From Lytechinus variegatus (lineage: Eukaryota; Echinodermata; Echinoidea; Temnopleuroida; Toxopneustidae), in the NCBI RefSeq assembly GCF_018143015.1, contig NC_054754.1, positions 24,628,894 to 24,692,893 on the forward strand: 64,000 nt of DNA, in the 5' to 3' direction. Positions within the stretch are counted from its first letter, which is position 1, and every line of letters starts with the position of its first letter. The notes under the pieces were generated by a model. It did not search any database. It was not told the origin of the DNA and saw only the letters and a list, made by a program, of their open reading frames with translations. Positions 1-11,919 of this stretch are shown here, piece after piece. The translations under genes and the position numbers were made by a program.

Positions 1-194
1 ATAGTGCTTTCCAATGCTTTTCGAAATATTTGCATTTCTTGCCATATAATATTTCTCAAGTTAACTGTTCATATTTTTTGGGAAAATCAATATGTTTTTT
101 TCTCATATCGTATTTCTTGTTTGTTCGTCTGTTTACTCTGGTTGAACTTCAATTTCGAATAAAATGTTTTCTTTTTAACCTCTTTTACATTCAG

Positions 195-320
195 GCTTCT
201 TGGATTCCTGACGATTCTATTAGAAGCCCCGTTTTGCTGCCAGTTCCTTGACATCACAGACAAAGTCAGCAAATGGAGCGAAAACAGAGCTCCTTGGCAG
301 AAGGCTCTCTTCTATCTCTT
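195..320 (+). CDS. CACFD1: Flower (CACFD1-type) calcium channel homologue, internal exon
   Basis: Internal coding exon bounded by a TTCAG acceptor and a GTAAGT donor. It completes a codon begun upstream and leaves two bases for the next exon. Its 41 whole codons start LLGFLTILLEAPFCCQFLDI and end APWQKALFYL. The LLEAPFCCQFL stretch is the hallmark second membrane segment of Flower proteins, including the glutamate that the family literature links to ion selectivity. PWQKA followed by a hydrophobic run leads into the third segment. Flower is a small multi-pass protein of synaptic and secretory vesicles and plasma membrane, tied to calcium-dependent endocytosis and cell competition. The N-terminal exons lie before the window, so this entry is partial. 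The family call is strong from motif order; function in this organism is inferred. Confidence 0.9.
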
Positions 321-361
321 GTAAGTATTGAACAAAATCAACCTTTTACAGTCAACTTTAA

Positions 362-929
362 AGGGGTGATCCAGGCTGAAAGTATTTATAGCTTAATAAA
401 TAGAGTAGAATTCACTGAGCAAAATGCCGAAAATTTCGTCAAAATCGGACAACAAATAGCAAAGTTATTGAATTTTAAAGTTTATCAATATTTTGTAAAA
501 ACAGTCTGTATGAATATTCATTAGGTGGACTGATGATGTCACGTCTCCACTTGTTCTTTTGTTATATGAGATTAGGTTTATTCAAATTTTTTCCTCCAAG
601 AACTAGAAAAATTTGATTGACAACTGATTTAGTGCATTAGATATTTATTGCTGCAACTTATTTCATTATAAGGGAGACATATTATTCACACAAGTGTGAA
701 ATAATGGAAAAATATGATTTTATGTAATAACATAAAAAAACGGAAAGTGGAGATGTGACATCATCAGCTCGCCTAATGAATATTCATGACGACTGTTTTC
801 ACAAAATATTGCTTAACTTTAAACTTCAATAACTTCATTATTTCTTATCCGATTTTGATGAAATTTTCGGCGTTTTGCTCAGTGAATTCTACTTTGTGTA
901 TTAAAATATTTTCAGCCTGGACCACCCTT
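362..929. mobile_element. TTAA fold-back MITE, family A, copy 1
   Basis: The 568-bp element lies in the Flower intron, 41 bp after the exon end. Its ends are inverted: AGGGGTGATCCAGGCTGAAA on the left matches the reverse complement of the right end with few changes. TTAA lies at both sides (358-361 and 930-933). The arms extend well past the termini, so the whole element can fold on itself. It carries no coding frame. A second copy lies at 25163-25741. Confidence 0.85.
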
Positions 930-1336
930 TTAATGCCCAGAGTTGAAGTAATTAGCCCTGTAACATAAAACTTAGAGATTGATTATTGGGCTTATATGTA
1001 TGATTGATTGCATTGAGTATTTGAGAACATCAGCCCCCATATCAATCACTATGCATTGCTTTTATGTTACAGAGCCTAGGCCCTGCAGCTTAAATGATTA
1101 CAATCAATCTTAAATCAGAGCAAACCATTAAAAACTTTGGAAAACCATGTACAAACAGTTCCAACCGATCGATTGTATCTTTTATAATGCAGGGCCCGGG
1201 TTTGTTCTACATCGAACAGATGACTCTGGTCCCAAATATACTTTCATTTGAATTTGATTTGATTCCATCGCAAAAGATTGGTCTCTTGAGAGAATGATAT
1301 GTGTTGTCAGTATTTACTACTTTACTATAACACAAC

Positions 1337-1425
1337 CTGGTATTGTGGCGTGCACCTGTAATCCAAAGCTACATCATGTATGTGGTGAAGTTATGAATTG
1401 ATGCAGAGGTTTGAGCTGCTGGGAG
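1337..1425 (+). repeat. 7SL-like SINE head
   Basis: The stretch GTGGCGTGCACCTGTAATCC followed by AAGCTAC resembles the 5' domain of SRP (7SL) RNA, where a GTGGCGCGTGCCTGTAGTCC-type run is followed by CAGCTAC. It continues with GATGCAGAGGTTTGAGC, similar in position to the internal promoter B-box of such RNAs. A related piece at 40085-40225 has GCAGAGGTTCGAGCCC and shares a further tail (a CAGACGTAAAT motif also seen near 1979-1989 here). This is a dispersed pol III-type repeat; the 7SL origin is inferred from about 25 matching bases only. Confidence 0.45.
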
Positions 1426-1619
1426 CAATTCATAAAAGGAGTTGGAGCACATTTTATCCAAAAACTTATATCTATCCAACAGTTACTATAGTAACAGTGT
1501 TTCTCAGCTAATCAAAATAAAGGAAATTTGTCAGTTCTGACAACTTGTCAGACAAAGAATGTTGATGGAATGCTCCTTGGTTACATCTTTCAGGAGGTGA
1601 TGTTGAAAGTCTGTCGGGA

Positions 1620-1706
1620 GGCAGCGTAGCTCAGTCGGTTAGAGCGCATGTTTCGGATACGATGGTAGATCTCAACGTGAGGGGGGTCGAGTCCCGCTCA
1701 TGCCGA
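1620..1706 (+). repeat. tRNA-like sequence in a probable SINE
   Basis: A tRNA-like head with GGCAGCGTAGCTCAGTCGGT, then TAGAGC. The D-arm pairs perfectly (GCTC with GAGC) and carries an A box, and GGGTCGAGTCCC gives a T-arm with a B box. The anticodon region is long and does not fold as a normal tRNA, and the acceptor stem pairs only at its end. It is followed by an A-rich run and unrelated sequence. This is better read as a tRNA-derived SINE or relic than a working tRNA. Confidence 0.55.
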
Positions 1707-2179
1707 AACGCGTATAACAAAAAAAAATCTGATGCTATAGCGTTGTGTGTTAGCATCCCTCACCACTGTGTTCAGTGCAAATGTTGGTCCCTTGTATAGG
1801 AGAAACACAACCTATGCACATTAAAACCAATACACTATTTGTCAAAGAGTAGGGTGTTCACCCGGTGTATTGCACCTGCCAGTCCCGGCAAAATTCAGGT
1901 CAAGTCAATCTTGACCTTCATATGCCATCATAATCAAAATAATGATTGTGGGCATTAACATAAAGACAAGTCTGTCCAGACGTAAATTATCTGATTGATA
2001 AATGTCTGTAAAAACTCAATTATAGTTTATCCCTAATTTGTTATCTTGGTGTTTTTCTAAATGTTCTAATTACTCGTTCAACCTTGTTTTATCCCTTTGT
2101 GCCACAAATAGTTTACTAGATGACTTATGATACATGGTGTGTTTATTCATTTATTCTTTATGTATTTTGATCCCACCAG

Positions 2180-2287
2180 GTTACCTATTGTGCCGTTCTT
2201 CTTCTGCGTTGGAGTGAGTCAAATTTTTGCCTGCCTTGTAATCATGGCAACTGGCGTCCTCTATGGACTGGTGTTCATTGGAAAGAA
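2180..2287 (+). CDS. CACFD1: Flower homologue, exon with the last membrane segments
   Basis: Exon after a CCACCAG acceptor, ending at a GTAAGT donor, in the same phase as the previous exon (one base completes a leucine codon, two bases are left over). It reads LPIVPFFFCVGVSQIFACLV and on through ATGVLYGLVFIGK. The order 'PIVPFF... ATGVLYGL... GKK' is the characteristic C-terminal membrane half of Flower/CACFD1. Nearly the whole exon is hydrophobic, fitting two closely spaced or re-entrant membrane segments. Intron length to the previous exon is about 1.86 kb and holds a TTAA fold-back element, a 7SL-like piece and a tRNA-like SINE piece. Confidence 0.92.
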
Positions 2288-2391
2288 GTAAGTTTGTTAA
2301 AGTCTCTTTATCCCTTGTAACTCCCATATCTAGGGGGAAAAAAGCATTTTGGGAGAGGGGGGGGGGGGGGGCGTTGCTAAATGATTCTGGT

Positions 2392-2625
2392 AGGAAATGT
2401 GTAATTGCTGAGAAGTGGACAAAATAAGCATGGCATTCCAGTTAGCCTTGGAGGTGTCGAGGTCTTTTTTCTAGCAATGATAGTGCGCTGCCCCACATGT
2501 GCTTTTCTGTGTCGTTGATCTTCTGTGTTATTTTTTTTCTGCTTAGATTTTATGATTTCATTTAGTTAAGTTGATGTAAACACTTTGTAGAGTTTTCCAT
2601 GAAATCATTGATTGCTGCAATTACA
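2392..2625. repeat. Diverged dispersed repeat (family of 27968-28330)
   Basis: The segment follows the same order of short matches as the clearer copy at 27968-28330: GTGTAATTGCTGAGAA, then a cytosine-rich CCCCACATGTGC run, then TGTTGATCTTC-like and GATTTCA blocks. It is degraded and lies in the last intron of the Flower homologue. Confidence 0.45.
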
Positions 2626-2686
2626 TTCCTCAAGCTTTGAGCTGAGTTACCCATAATATTTAACATTCTTATTTTTTTTTCTTCAG

Positions 2687-2795
2687 GGGTGATGCTGTTA
2701 AGAATGCCCATAGAGCCCAGCAGCAAGGAGGAGACATGGCATTATCAGACCCTCCATCCCAGGATCAATACGGGAAGAGAGAACTCATCCCTTGA
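2687..2795 (+). CDS. CACFD1: Flower homologue, terminal coding exon
   Basis: Terminal coding exon after a polypyrimidine tract and CTTCAG acceptor. The first base completes the second lysine of the GKKGDA motif. It reads GDAVKNAHRAQQQGGDMALS and ends KRELIP before a TGA. GKKGDA followed by an A-R-x-Q-Q-Q cytoplasmic tail is typical of Flower, whose tail is short and poorly conserved past this point. The three exons here give about 113 residues, roughly the C-terminal two thirds of a family member. Splice phases match across all three exons, so the gene looks intact. Confidence 0.92.
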
Positions 2796-4460
2796 ATTGA
2801 CATTGAGGGCGCCAGACTTATCAACCGACAGTGGTACATTCCACCCTCCAATACACAGCCTCAAATCGCGTCTGGGTAGCATTTCATGAAACAAATGAGT
2901 CAGTGATTTTGCTCTGACATCTGTTATAAGCTACTGATATCCTTGCATCTGATTGGCTTGGAATGAATAAGTCAATGAAAATCATTGATTGTTTGTTTTA
3001 TGAAACACACCCCTGGATCATTCTGCTGTTATCATTCCACTTTTTTTCTGCTGCTCAGGTCTATTAAAATCCATAAAAATGTGTATTTTAAAATCCAGAG
3101 TATTTTACTTACATTGACATGCCCGAAGAACCCATTCCAATTTTCCTTTAGCTTGCACATCATCCATGATTTTTGTATACATGTTTTTTATTGTTTTATC
3201 TTCTTGAGTCATAAGCTACAGTTTTCCCACATTGGATGCAAGCAATCTCTGCACAAGCCCATTGTGGACCGGCTTGAACATCCAAAAATGTCAGCACACA
3301 CTCATCTTACGACAATCGTGCATAGTATTTTGGCCTCTGTTTACCTCAAGACATTTGTACAAGAAAATTAAGAAATATGACAGTTGACAATCTAATCTCT
3401 ATTCATAGTTGAATATAATATGTTAGGGTTTGGAAATAAGTGCTATTCAATAGCATTAAAGTATTTTAGTTGTTGGGAACATGCAAATTCTTGATTTCTA
3501 ATTGTCATTTGATTTTTTTCTTCCAGTTCCTGACAAAATGGTGGAATACAGGATTCAAGTTTATTAGTAAGATGCCATTAGAAATTGGAGAGATTTTTTT
3601 TCGTCTTGGCACCACTCAGTGTGATAAAATCCTGTAATATTTTTGGCTTTTCAAGAGTTGAGATGTAGGAAAGTTTGCAGATTCTAGTGAATTTTAATTA
3701 TTGAATTTTGTAACATCTTTGTATTCAGACTATTGGTAACTGAAGACTTGTGCAATATGCTAATGCTCACTGTAATATTGAGTAACTTTTAAATCACTGC
3801 ACTGAGTTGGATAAATATATTTGATTGTGCATCTGTATGATTTGCACATTGATCTGAGCTTTTATTCAACATTTAAAATGCCCAATTATTTCATTTTATT
3901 TATTCATCATTTCTAATTTTTGTAATGCATCATTGTTTATTTATTATCTTCCTTTTAATTAGATTGTTTGTTATGTTGATTTTCTGAAAGTAAATGGATA
4001 GATTCTTTGTTGCCAATATGCATAGGATGAAAAAAAAATGAACTTCATATGTTATAAGGCAATTTAACAATTTAGTAATTTTCAACAAGTCACCAGTTTT
4101 GATAATTACCAGAAAACCAGATTCACCTATAGAAAATACTAGTATATGTCTACTTCCTTCTGTGTTCTCCCCATTAGGTAGTTCTGTGTATCCTTTGCAT
4201 TAGAAACAAAAATAAGTGCAAGACCTCAGTCTTGTAATACAACAACTCAAGTTAAGGAGTGCTCGGAGCTATATGTTTCCCAAAGTGATGCAAATGCAGT
4301 TATTTTGAACAGTATATTAATTATATGAGGCATTAATTCCCGCTCTGAATGGATTTATGACTACATGTAAATCCCATCTTTGAAAAATATTTATATTCAC
4401 AAAAATAAGTGAAATAATCAGCAGTGTGAATAATAAAGCTGCTGTCTTTTATCTAATTGT
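2796..4460 (+). other. CACFD1: Probable 3' UTR of the Flower homologue
   Basis: No coding frame is supported after the TGA. The stretch is AT-rich and mostly free of the fold-back repeats seen elsewhere, as expected for transcribed 3' sequence. An AATAAA signal lies at 4432-4437, just before a palindromic repeat begins near 4493. The transcript end is inferred from that signal only; earlier use of other AT-rich signals is possible. Confidence 0.45.
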
Positions 4461-4492
4461 ATCCCCAAATTGGGCACATTTTGATTAATCAT

Positions 4493-4645
4493 TATATAAT
4501 ATTGACTGGCCTTGAGGGAGATACCAAATATATTTCCCAAACTAGTCTCATATTGCCCCGAGTCGAAGACGAGGGCAATATGGGTCTAGTGAGGGAAATA
4601 TTTTTGGTATCTCCCGAAAGTAACGCCAGTCAATATTATTACTTG
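4493..4645. repeat. Palindromic (fold-back) repeat
   Basis: ATAATATTGACTGGC at 4496-4510 is exactly inverted as GCCAGTCAATATTAT at 4625-4639. The inner arms also pair (GGGAGATACCAAATAT with its inverse, and CATATTGCCC with GGGCAATATG). The region can form a hairpin of about 65 bp per arm with a short loop. No coding content. Confidence 0.8.
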
Positions 4646-4659
4646 AGACCTTTCGTTTT

Positions 4660-5700
4660 CTGTGACGTGCCATGTGGACGTACGAGATTAAGGAATTTTG
4701 GGAGCACTGCGCATGCGCGAAGTAATCTGTGACAAGCCTTCTCGTCCACTGACCAAATCTGTGACTCGTATTTGAGGGTTTTGACGTTCGGTGTCATAGT
4801 GCTCGAACGAGCGCTAGTTCGTACATGATGACGTCATCCCAGCTTGGCAAAAATGAATGAAGCCGCATCAACACTCGAGTTTCGTTGATTCAGCAGGGCT
4901 GGTAAACTGCAAATTACTGCTTGTTACCAGCTTTTCCATTACATTTAGCGTGTCCTGTTTTCAGACACTACATATATCCGATAGGTAATTGATGTTTTAT
5001 TTCCAAACAACCGTGTTTTTCGGCTTTTTGCGCAAGAGTGCAAATGTTGCACCCACAGTCGCCCCACTGGTTCGTAGCGTGATGCTACGCCTGATTCTCC
5101 GGCCAAGCATCGGCCCACGGCCCGCTCGCTATCACGCTGGTATATGCTGTGGCGTGGTACGGGTACGTCGACTTAAATCGAAACTGTTTTCATCAATGTA
5201 CGAACGTGATACTGAACGAGCGGTGTCACCACTTGCGGTGAACTAGGAATACGTTGCAGTCGCAGACAATCGAAATCTCTCTACTATTACCTGTTACCTC
5301 TTTCTGGTACATTAAATTAACATATTGATAGATTATATAACTAAATTGTTGGACTTACCTTGGTCAAGCCTCTAAAGTCAATTCTGCACTTTACCATTAT
5401 GACGTACTTACAAGCGCTTGGATCCAGCATTGTCTTTATTATGACGTATATTGTTGGTGCGCGGATCCTTATGAAGCGTATCTCTTTTATTTATAGCATC
5501 CAAAAATGCGCTGGGGATTGATGAGCTCGGAATACGGATATTATGGACCGCTAATTATTGTACATAGGTGCAGTAGGAAAATTACTCTTTTCGGGGAGGA
5601 GGGGTGTACGAATATTATGGTCACTCGTCATTCAGCTGATCGCTCACCTAGCCATTGTGACGTAGTTTATGTTGAGTTAATCAGTTAGACAGACAAAATA
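4660..5700. other. Locally GC-richer sequence without supported gene
   Basis: Base composition rises between about 4670 and 5250 relative to its AT-rich surroundings. Open frames here are short, and none shows a recognisable domain or exon-like splice context. It may be an old repeat or an unrecognised promoter or exon region. I see no element ends. Confidence 0.3.
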
Positions 5701-8238
5701 CATGTTTATATCATGTCTCCAAAATGCCTCATTCAGGTAATAATCGTCCATATTGACAGTGTGGAATACCCTGGATTTTTTTCAAGGGTAATGTCATGAT
5801 TTAAACCACCTGTAAGGAAGTTGGCTGTAGTTAGAAGAATGATTTATTTGAAAAAGTACATGTGATTTTACCCCCATTGAACCACCAAGTTCAAACCTTC
5901 TTTTCTCTGTATTCTCTGAAGCTCTTTGTTCTTCTAAATTCAACTATGTTCTTGGGCGGGTTATCAATTTTAACAAGTTATATATCATCTTTAAGTTTAG
6001 GCCTGAAAATGAAATTGTTTGTGGTAACGGAGGGGCGGGCAAGGGGGAATGGGTCAGTCATTTTTTTCAGTCGAGATTGAGTGCACACTAGATATATAGT
6101 GCATTTAAATGTAGGCAAAGCAAGGAATATTTGGGTCGGTCAGCATATTTTTTTGGGGGAGGGGGGGTCAAATTTGAGTAAAGAAAAGAAAAGTCGGCAG
6201 GTTTGGTTAGGGTCAGTCTGGTTATGGTACACTTTTTTATGTCCATTTCAAGCTCAATGAAATTCTCAAAATTAATTTTGGCTACTTATGGTTAGTTTTG
6301 AGATGGCAGTTCACATTATGGCACTGATATTACATGTGTTTCATTTGACTCGGTCCAGAGCATAGTGCGATGTTCCAGCAAGTTCACATACAACTTTATG
6401 TATGAAAATGCTTGTACAATATGATACCTGGCACAATGATGTCCAGACTCTGTAATTGTTGCACTTGTACATATATTCACTTATTAATATGTTGCTAGCA
6501 ACAAGGTAAAAATCTTGATACGAGGAAACACAAATGCTAAATACTATTGTATCATTAGATGCCAGGCACGTTTCTGTACAGACTTATTTTGTAATACTTG
6601 CTTGTTTAGCATGTTAGCAACAAGTTGCTGTTACTCCAGTACAAAAGACTCTTCTATGGTGTACTACAAACTGATGTATACCATGGCTGTATTACTTATG
6701 TGCATGCCATCTGTAGCAGGTGGTATGCAACATTGCCCAACCCAGTACATGAAAAATACAGTTGCGCGACTTGCTGCAGAAAAAAATGGCATGATTTAAT
6801 TGTTCCTTATCAATTGAGCATATTGTATGCAACAATTTGTCCGGTATCAATGTGTGGAAACACTGTTGTACTAAATGTTGCTCAGTGCAAATTGTTTGAA
6901 ATCATGATATGTCAGAGTCAGTATTAAAATGGAACTGTGTCTATTAGTGGGAAATTGTATAAATACATATTTTTAACAGTTGTTTGTTGTGTTTGAAGAT
7001 GTGCAATCCGCTATGTTAGAAAATCAATGGTTAATTTCAAAATCGCCTCTTTACGTCATATATTATACAAAGTGTATTTTGTGAGAGATATATATTTACT
7101 TGTATACCTGTGTGCCAGTAATGCAGAATGCAAACAAAATTTTATTCCATTCCGCACTTAATTTCCTCAATTATAAAACATAATTTGCTGCAATATACAT
7201 GTACATGTAAGGTCAGTAAATTCCTTTTGCATGGCAACTATTATTTAAACTATAGTGTTGCTTTTCTAGAATTCAAAATTTAACTTGAAGATTAAATTCA
7301 ACATTGTTCCAATGATTACAGTTTAATTTTAGATTTGAAACTGGCTAGAATAGTTGCTGTAGGCTTCTTGAATATAATGTTTCTGTGTTTATGCCAAAAT
7401 TGGTCTTTGGATTGATTTGCTGTACTAGATTTTATAAGTCCAAATGTTTTGTAGAAAAGAGTGGTTGACCAACATGTAATTAGAGTATACAGTATCTTAG
7501 TATTCATATTTATAAATATATCATATTATATCTGTCTTGTATTTTAGCTTGTATGTTTCATATAAATAGCATGGATGTATTGTGATAGTGATTTTTGTTA
7601 TATTTTTATCATATGTGAGAGGTGTATCTTTGCTGCAGGCTACCCTACTTGCTTTATAATGAATCTGTATCAGATATGTTGTAGAGGATAATGTTGATTG
7701 TAGAGTCTAGTAGAAGAGTTATTGCAATCGTCTCTCTACAGTTGTAATTTGATCAGACAATGGTGACTATATTATGTTAAAGCTGGCTATTTTTTATTCA
7801 GTGATTTTATTGCTTTGTCACAGAAAAATGTGGCTAACAAGCCTAGACTTGACAGATGGAGAGCAATCTGTAGTCCCAAAATTTTGGACCAATGATGAGC
7901 ATCATACAAGCCAGTTTGGTGTACTAATCTAGTTTGCTTTTAATCAACACTTCATTAGCCATTATTCCAGTTTCAATTTTTCAAAGAACCTTTAATTCAA
8001 ACCACGATTGTGTCTAATCAATTTTTCATCAGCCATAAGAGCAGATGTCTTTCAAAACGTAAACATGAAGTGTAGAAAAAAAAATTTTGGAAGACAATAT
8101 GGCAGTTTATTACTAACTTATTGCTTGGAAAAAAGACCCTACATGTGTGTCTGTAATGCCATGGTTATTTACTCATTTCTCAGCGATTACAGATTTTCAT
8201 CAGAATCATTTGGCACATATATAATGCATACAGACACT
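5700..8238. other. AT-rich intergenic sequence
   Basis: No gene, strong palindrome or tandem array is visible. A segment around 8100-8238 resembles, in degraded form, the repeat at 8239-8632 (matching 'CATTTCTCAGCGATTACAGA' and a 'ACAGACACTTA' end). Otherwise nothing is recognised. Confidence 0.4.
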
Positions 8239-8632
8239 TAAAGCTAAATTACAGTAGTTGCAGTAAAACACTGATTTCGTGAGAAAGTCTGTAAAACCAA
8301 GGTTAAGTATTACTATATCATTGTCGATCTAGTACAGTTACATAAACTGAACTTTGTGAAATCATTAAATCTAAGCTGAAAAACAATCACACTGAAGATC
8401 GCCAACACAGATAGGCACACGTGGGACAGTGTATATTATATTGCTGGAATAAAGACCCGACGGAAGTGCCCGAATCCGCGCTTATTTTGCTTATTTCTCA
8501 GCAATTACACAATTTCTTCCAGAATCCTTCAGCACATATTTTTTATTCATGTAAACAGACACTTGGGTGGTCATTATATTGGATTCTGTAAAAAGTCATT
8601 TTGAGACCGTTACCAGAAGTGGCAGTTACCTT
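8239..8632 (-). mobile_element. MITE-like repeat, family B, copy 1
   Basis: Roughly 390 bp, in inverse orientation to 27968-28330. Shared blocks include GTTACATAAACTGAACTTTG, CACACTGAAGATC, CACGTGGGACAGTGTA and ACAGACACTTGGGTGGTCAT. The ends are weakly inverted to each other (TTAAAG...TACAGTAGTTGC on one side, GGCAGTTACC on the other). No coding frame. Confidence 0.7.
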
Positions 8633-8955
8633 TATATGGTCATTTTACACCTGGCATTTATCTATAATCAAAAAATTTGTGCCGTGCACATAAATTACAT
8701 CCATGCTTGCAACATTTATTCGTTTGCACACCTAGAAGGATTTTGTTTTGAAAGGTTAATGTTCTTGAAATATATATTCATCAAGAGAAAATTAATTTCC
8801 TATCAACATGAATATAGAATTTGAAAAATTGTTGTATATGTATAATTATAGCTTTCAGTTTATACGGCCAAGGCGTTATTGTTGAACAAGTGATTTTTAT
8901 TTTTATGTGCATTATGTAATTGTGATGTGCGATCATTGTAATTAAATTACATGTG

Positions 8956-9385
8956 AAGGCCACCGCACACCTTACGATTGGTCTGCGGCCCGATATTGGA
9001 GTAAAACGTAGTAGAATTTGATGCTAATATTGAAACATGGAATATCTTACTGTGTAATGTTCTAAATCATTGTTTTCGAATACCAATATTCAAATCTGTG
9101 TCTATGTTATAAGCCTTATTAGTATAAAATCAAATTCAATATCTAGTCATAATGACATAGCAATTGTACGATTGGCTACGATTTTAATCTGATTTGGCCT
9201 TTTCTCCAAAATGAAAGCTTGCAATCATCCAAAATTGTGATCATATTACTTACATGTAGTGTTCTTTCAATTAATATGGGCCTCAAGAAAAAAGACACTT
9301 TTCATTCATATTGTCAGAAAATGAACAAAATGAGATTTGTTCCAAATTCAGATCATGGACCAGTCGTAAGGTGTGCGGTGGCCTT
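8956..9385. mobile_element. MITE with about 28-bp terminal inverted repeats
   Basis: The left end AAGGCCACCGCACACCTTAC is inverted at the right end as GTAAGGTGTGCGGTGGCCTT, and the match continues inward for about 28 bp with one difference. The 430-bp interior is AT-rich and noncoding. The sharp termini fit a non-autonomous DNA transposon; superfamily not determined. Confidence 0.85.
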
Positions 9386-9604
9386 AAACAAAAATGCAAT
9401 TACTTTTTGTCAGAATCTTGCTGAGTACATTGTAGATACACCTGTACCTTTATAAGAACTGAGGCCCATAGCAGAGAGATTTGCAATCAATCACAATTCC
9501 TAACATCAAGCACAACTTGACTTTCAACCATTGAAATGCCTCTATAAGGGACTTGCGATTGATTTTTCTGTTTGGTTGGGTTTAAATGCAATTCTTCCTG
9601 CAAT

Positions 9605-9789
9605 GGGCCCCTCGGGGTCATTTCATAAAGGTGTTCATAAGTTAAGGGGACTTAAAGATTAGAACGTCTGATCCTATTTTGTGGTAAATGATATTCATCA
9701 TTAAATGCTCGTTGATTATTTAGCGCATAAGAAAGGTTCACCAGTCGCTCTTAACTTATGAACAGCATTATGAAACGGCTCCCTGGGCT
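9605..9789. mobile_element. Small fold-back MITE
   Basis: TTCATAAAGGTGTTCATAAG near the left is inverted as CTTATGAACAGCATTATGAA near the right. The outer ends carry GGGCCCC and GGCTCCCTGGGC, part of a 'gaaacgggcccc'-like terminus that recurs in this window (13487, 31785, 37095, 38810). Confidence 0.7.
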
Positions 9790-9940
9790 GTTTTGAGCAA
9801 ATGAAAGGGCGGGGCAATTTTATAGCAAAGAGAGTGGCTTGAGAGCGATGAATATATAGGATTAAACAAAATGACATGTATGTATTGTGAAAGGAATAAA
9901 CAAGAAGTTTAATAATATTTTTGAGAGGAAGACAGGATAG

Positions 9941-10161
9941 TTGGGTCATCTGGAGCACTTCTGTGATCGTGGAGAGCAAAGGTCAGTTTCTTGACAGGTT
10001 TATGTTCTTTTGGCTATAAATTACAAAAATTAGCAGGTATATTCCAGAGTGGATAAAATTCAGGAGAGCCAAATTTCAAAATGGCCGCATCAAGGAACAC
10101 AAAACTGTTGAGAAACGGACCTTCATTCTCCACTGTCACGGAAGTGCTCCAGATGACCCAA
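9941..10161. mobile_element. Short MITE with 26-bp inverted ends
   Basis: TTGGGTCATCTGGAGCACTT on the left is inverted exactly at the right end (AAGTGCTCCAGATGACCCAA). The match extends to 26 bp with one difference. Length is about 221 bp. No coding frame. Confidence 0.82.
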
Positions 10162-10439
10162 TGAAAGAGTGACACTAGCGGGGGGGGGGGGGGGATCATG
10201 TTTATCTACAACCAACCTTTCTACTAACCATTTGACTTATTGATATTTACCCCATTTACCATTTGTCAAATTTTCAGTTAGCCTATACCCATCTAATATC
10301 CACTTGGTGTGTCTACATGGTTATATGAACTGTTAATGAACTAAATTTTAGTTTGCACAGTTACAAAAACTGGATAGATGAACTGTTTATGAACCAAATT
10401 TTTATTTGAAAAGTAAATATAAATAAGTAGGGAAAGTGG

Positions 10440-10900
10440 AAATTAGACCAACTGGGAATTAGACCAAATGAGAATGAGACTAAGAATTAGTACTCAAGAA
10501 GAGTGTTAAGGAGAAAAGAGATAATTAATCTGTGAGAAATGAAGGATTGGAAAAAAGGAGAAGGAATAGAAGAGAGAAGAGCCTCAAAGGAAAGGGAGAA
10601 GTAAAGAGAGAATAAAAAGAGTGGAAGAGGAAAAGATAAGGGGTGTAAAAAAGGAAAACAGAGGAGCAGTCTAAAAGGGGAGAAGGGGAAAAGTACAGAG
10701 AGAATAAATAGAGAGAGTCAGGAGTTAGAAGAGGAAAGAAAAGGGGTATAGAAATGGGAAATAGAGGAGTCTGAAAGGTGAGTCAGAAGAGAAGGGTATT
10801 AAGAGAAAATGGAAAGAGAGAAGATAGAGAGGGGGTGAAAGAGGAAAAATATAAGTGGTGTAGAAAGAGAGGCATCTCACATGGGAGGTAAAAGAAGAAG
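10440..10900. repeat. Purine-rich (GA-type) low-complexity tract
   Basis: Almost continuous A/G on the + strand with AGAGAG, GGAAAAG and AAGAGG motifs. Open frames on either strand here are composition artefacts. Confidence 0.8.
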
Positions 10901-10914
10901 GTAAAACAATAGAG

Positions 10915-11919
10915 CAGGATTTCTCAAACCTTTTCTTTGAAGGGCCAGATGAGACTCCAAGTAAACCTGTAAGGGGAAGGGTGAAGTGGATACTTAGAAA
11001 AAAAATTGCGTGAAGCGCAAAGACCCTCGCGGTCGTAGATGCTCTCTTGTGCAATCTGGCCTTATTTGGGGAGCATTTAATCCAACAAATTTATTTATAA
11101 GTTTCATATGGAATGCAGGCGAAATTAGAAAAGATTTCAAAATACAGCAAGAGTCAACATTCATGATAACAAAATTGTAGTACTTTGTTAAACATGTTAA
11201 AAAGAATCTAGATTGTACCTGTACATACTTGGTATTGGGGAGACAGATAATGTCTTGAAGTATCAATATTTTTTGTAGTCAAGGTAGATTGAATAATAGA
11301 GCATGTCTCTTGTAGACTCTAAGAAGGATGTCAGTCTTCTAGTCACTTTCAATATGGGAAACATGACAGTCTGTCAGCAAACAAATTGCTTGAACCTTTG
11401 CACAAAAGGTGTAATTGCCAGACCAAGGCACTGGTGTAAATATTCACTGGTCAGGCAGGGGCAGCGGAAGCGGGGGGGGGGGGGGGGGGGGGGCTGAAGC
11501 CCTCCTTTTTTTTCCCAAAACCATGTAACGTAATGACCATATGATTGTGATTTTTTGCATGGCCAGCCGCCCCCCCCCCCAACTTTGAAAACCGTTCCGC
11601 ACTTCCCTGTCAAGGTATGAGTTAGTTCTTTAAAATGTTCATTGTGGAAAATGCACTTTCACACCTGTATGTAGATCCAAACATGGTGAGAACAGCACTG
11701 GTCATCTAATAAGAAAGTAGACAGAACAGACTCCACTAAACTTTGTTTAAAAGTCAAATTGATTTGACTGCCATTACTACATGGATACACAATATATAAT
11801 CATATTGAGCTATGTTTCATATTGTGACTTAAAAGTGATTAAAAAATTATAGCAGAGTCTCGCGGGCCAGATTGAGAAGCTCCTTAGGCCTGATCCGGCC
11901 CGCAGTTTGAGAACCCCTG
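10915..11919. mobile_element. Non-autonomous hAT-type element
   Basis: Starts CAGGATTTCTCAAACC and ends GTTTGAGAACCCCTG, the inverted CAGGGGTTCTCAAAC terminus seen in many hAT elements. It is flanked by a near-perfect 8-bp duplication, CAATAGAG (10907-10914) and CAATAAAG (11920-11927), the length typical of hAT. The 1005-bp interior has no transposase frame. A smaller element at about 11456-11611 is nested inside it. Confidence 0.8.
11456..11611. mobile_element. MITE nested in the hAT-type element
   Basis: CAGGGGCAGCGGAAGCGG on the left is matched by the inverse of CCGTTCCGCACTTCCCTG on the right, with a few differences. Long G and C runs sit just inside each end. The flanks TCAGG and TCAAGG may be a diverged target duplication. 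Confidence 0.6.
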
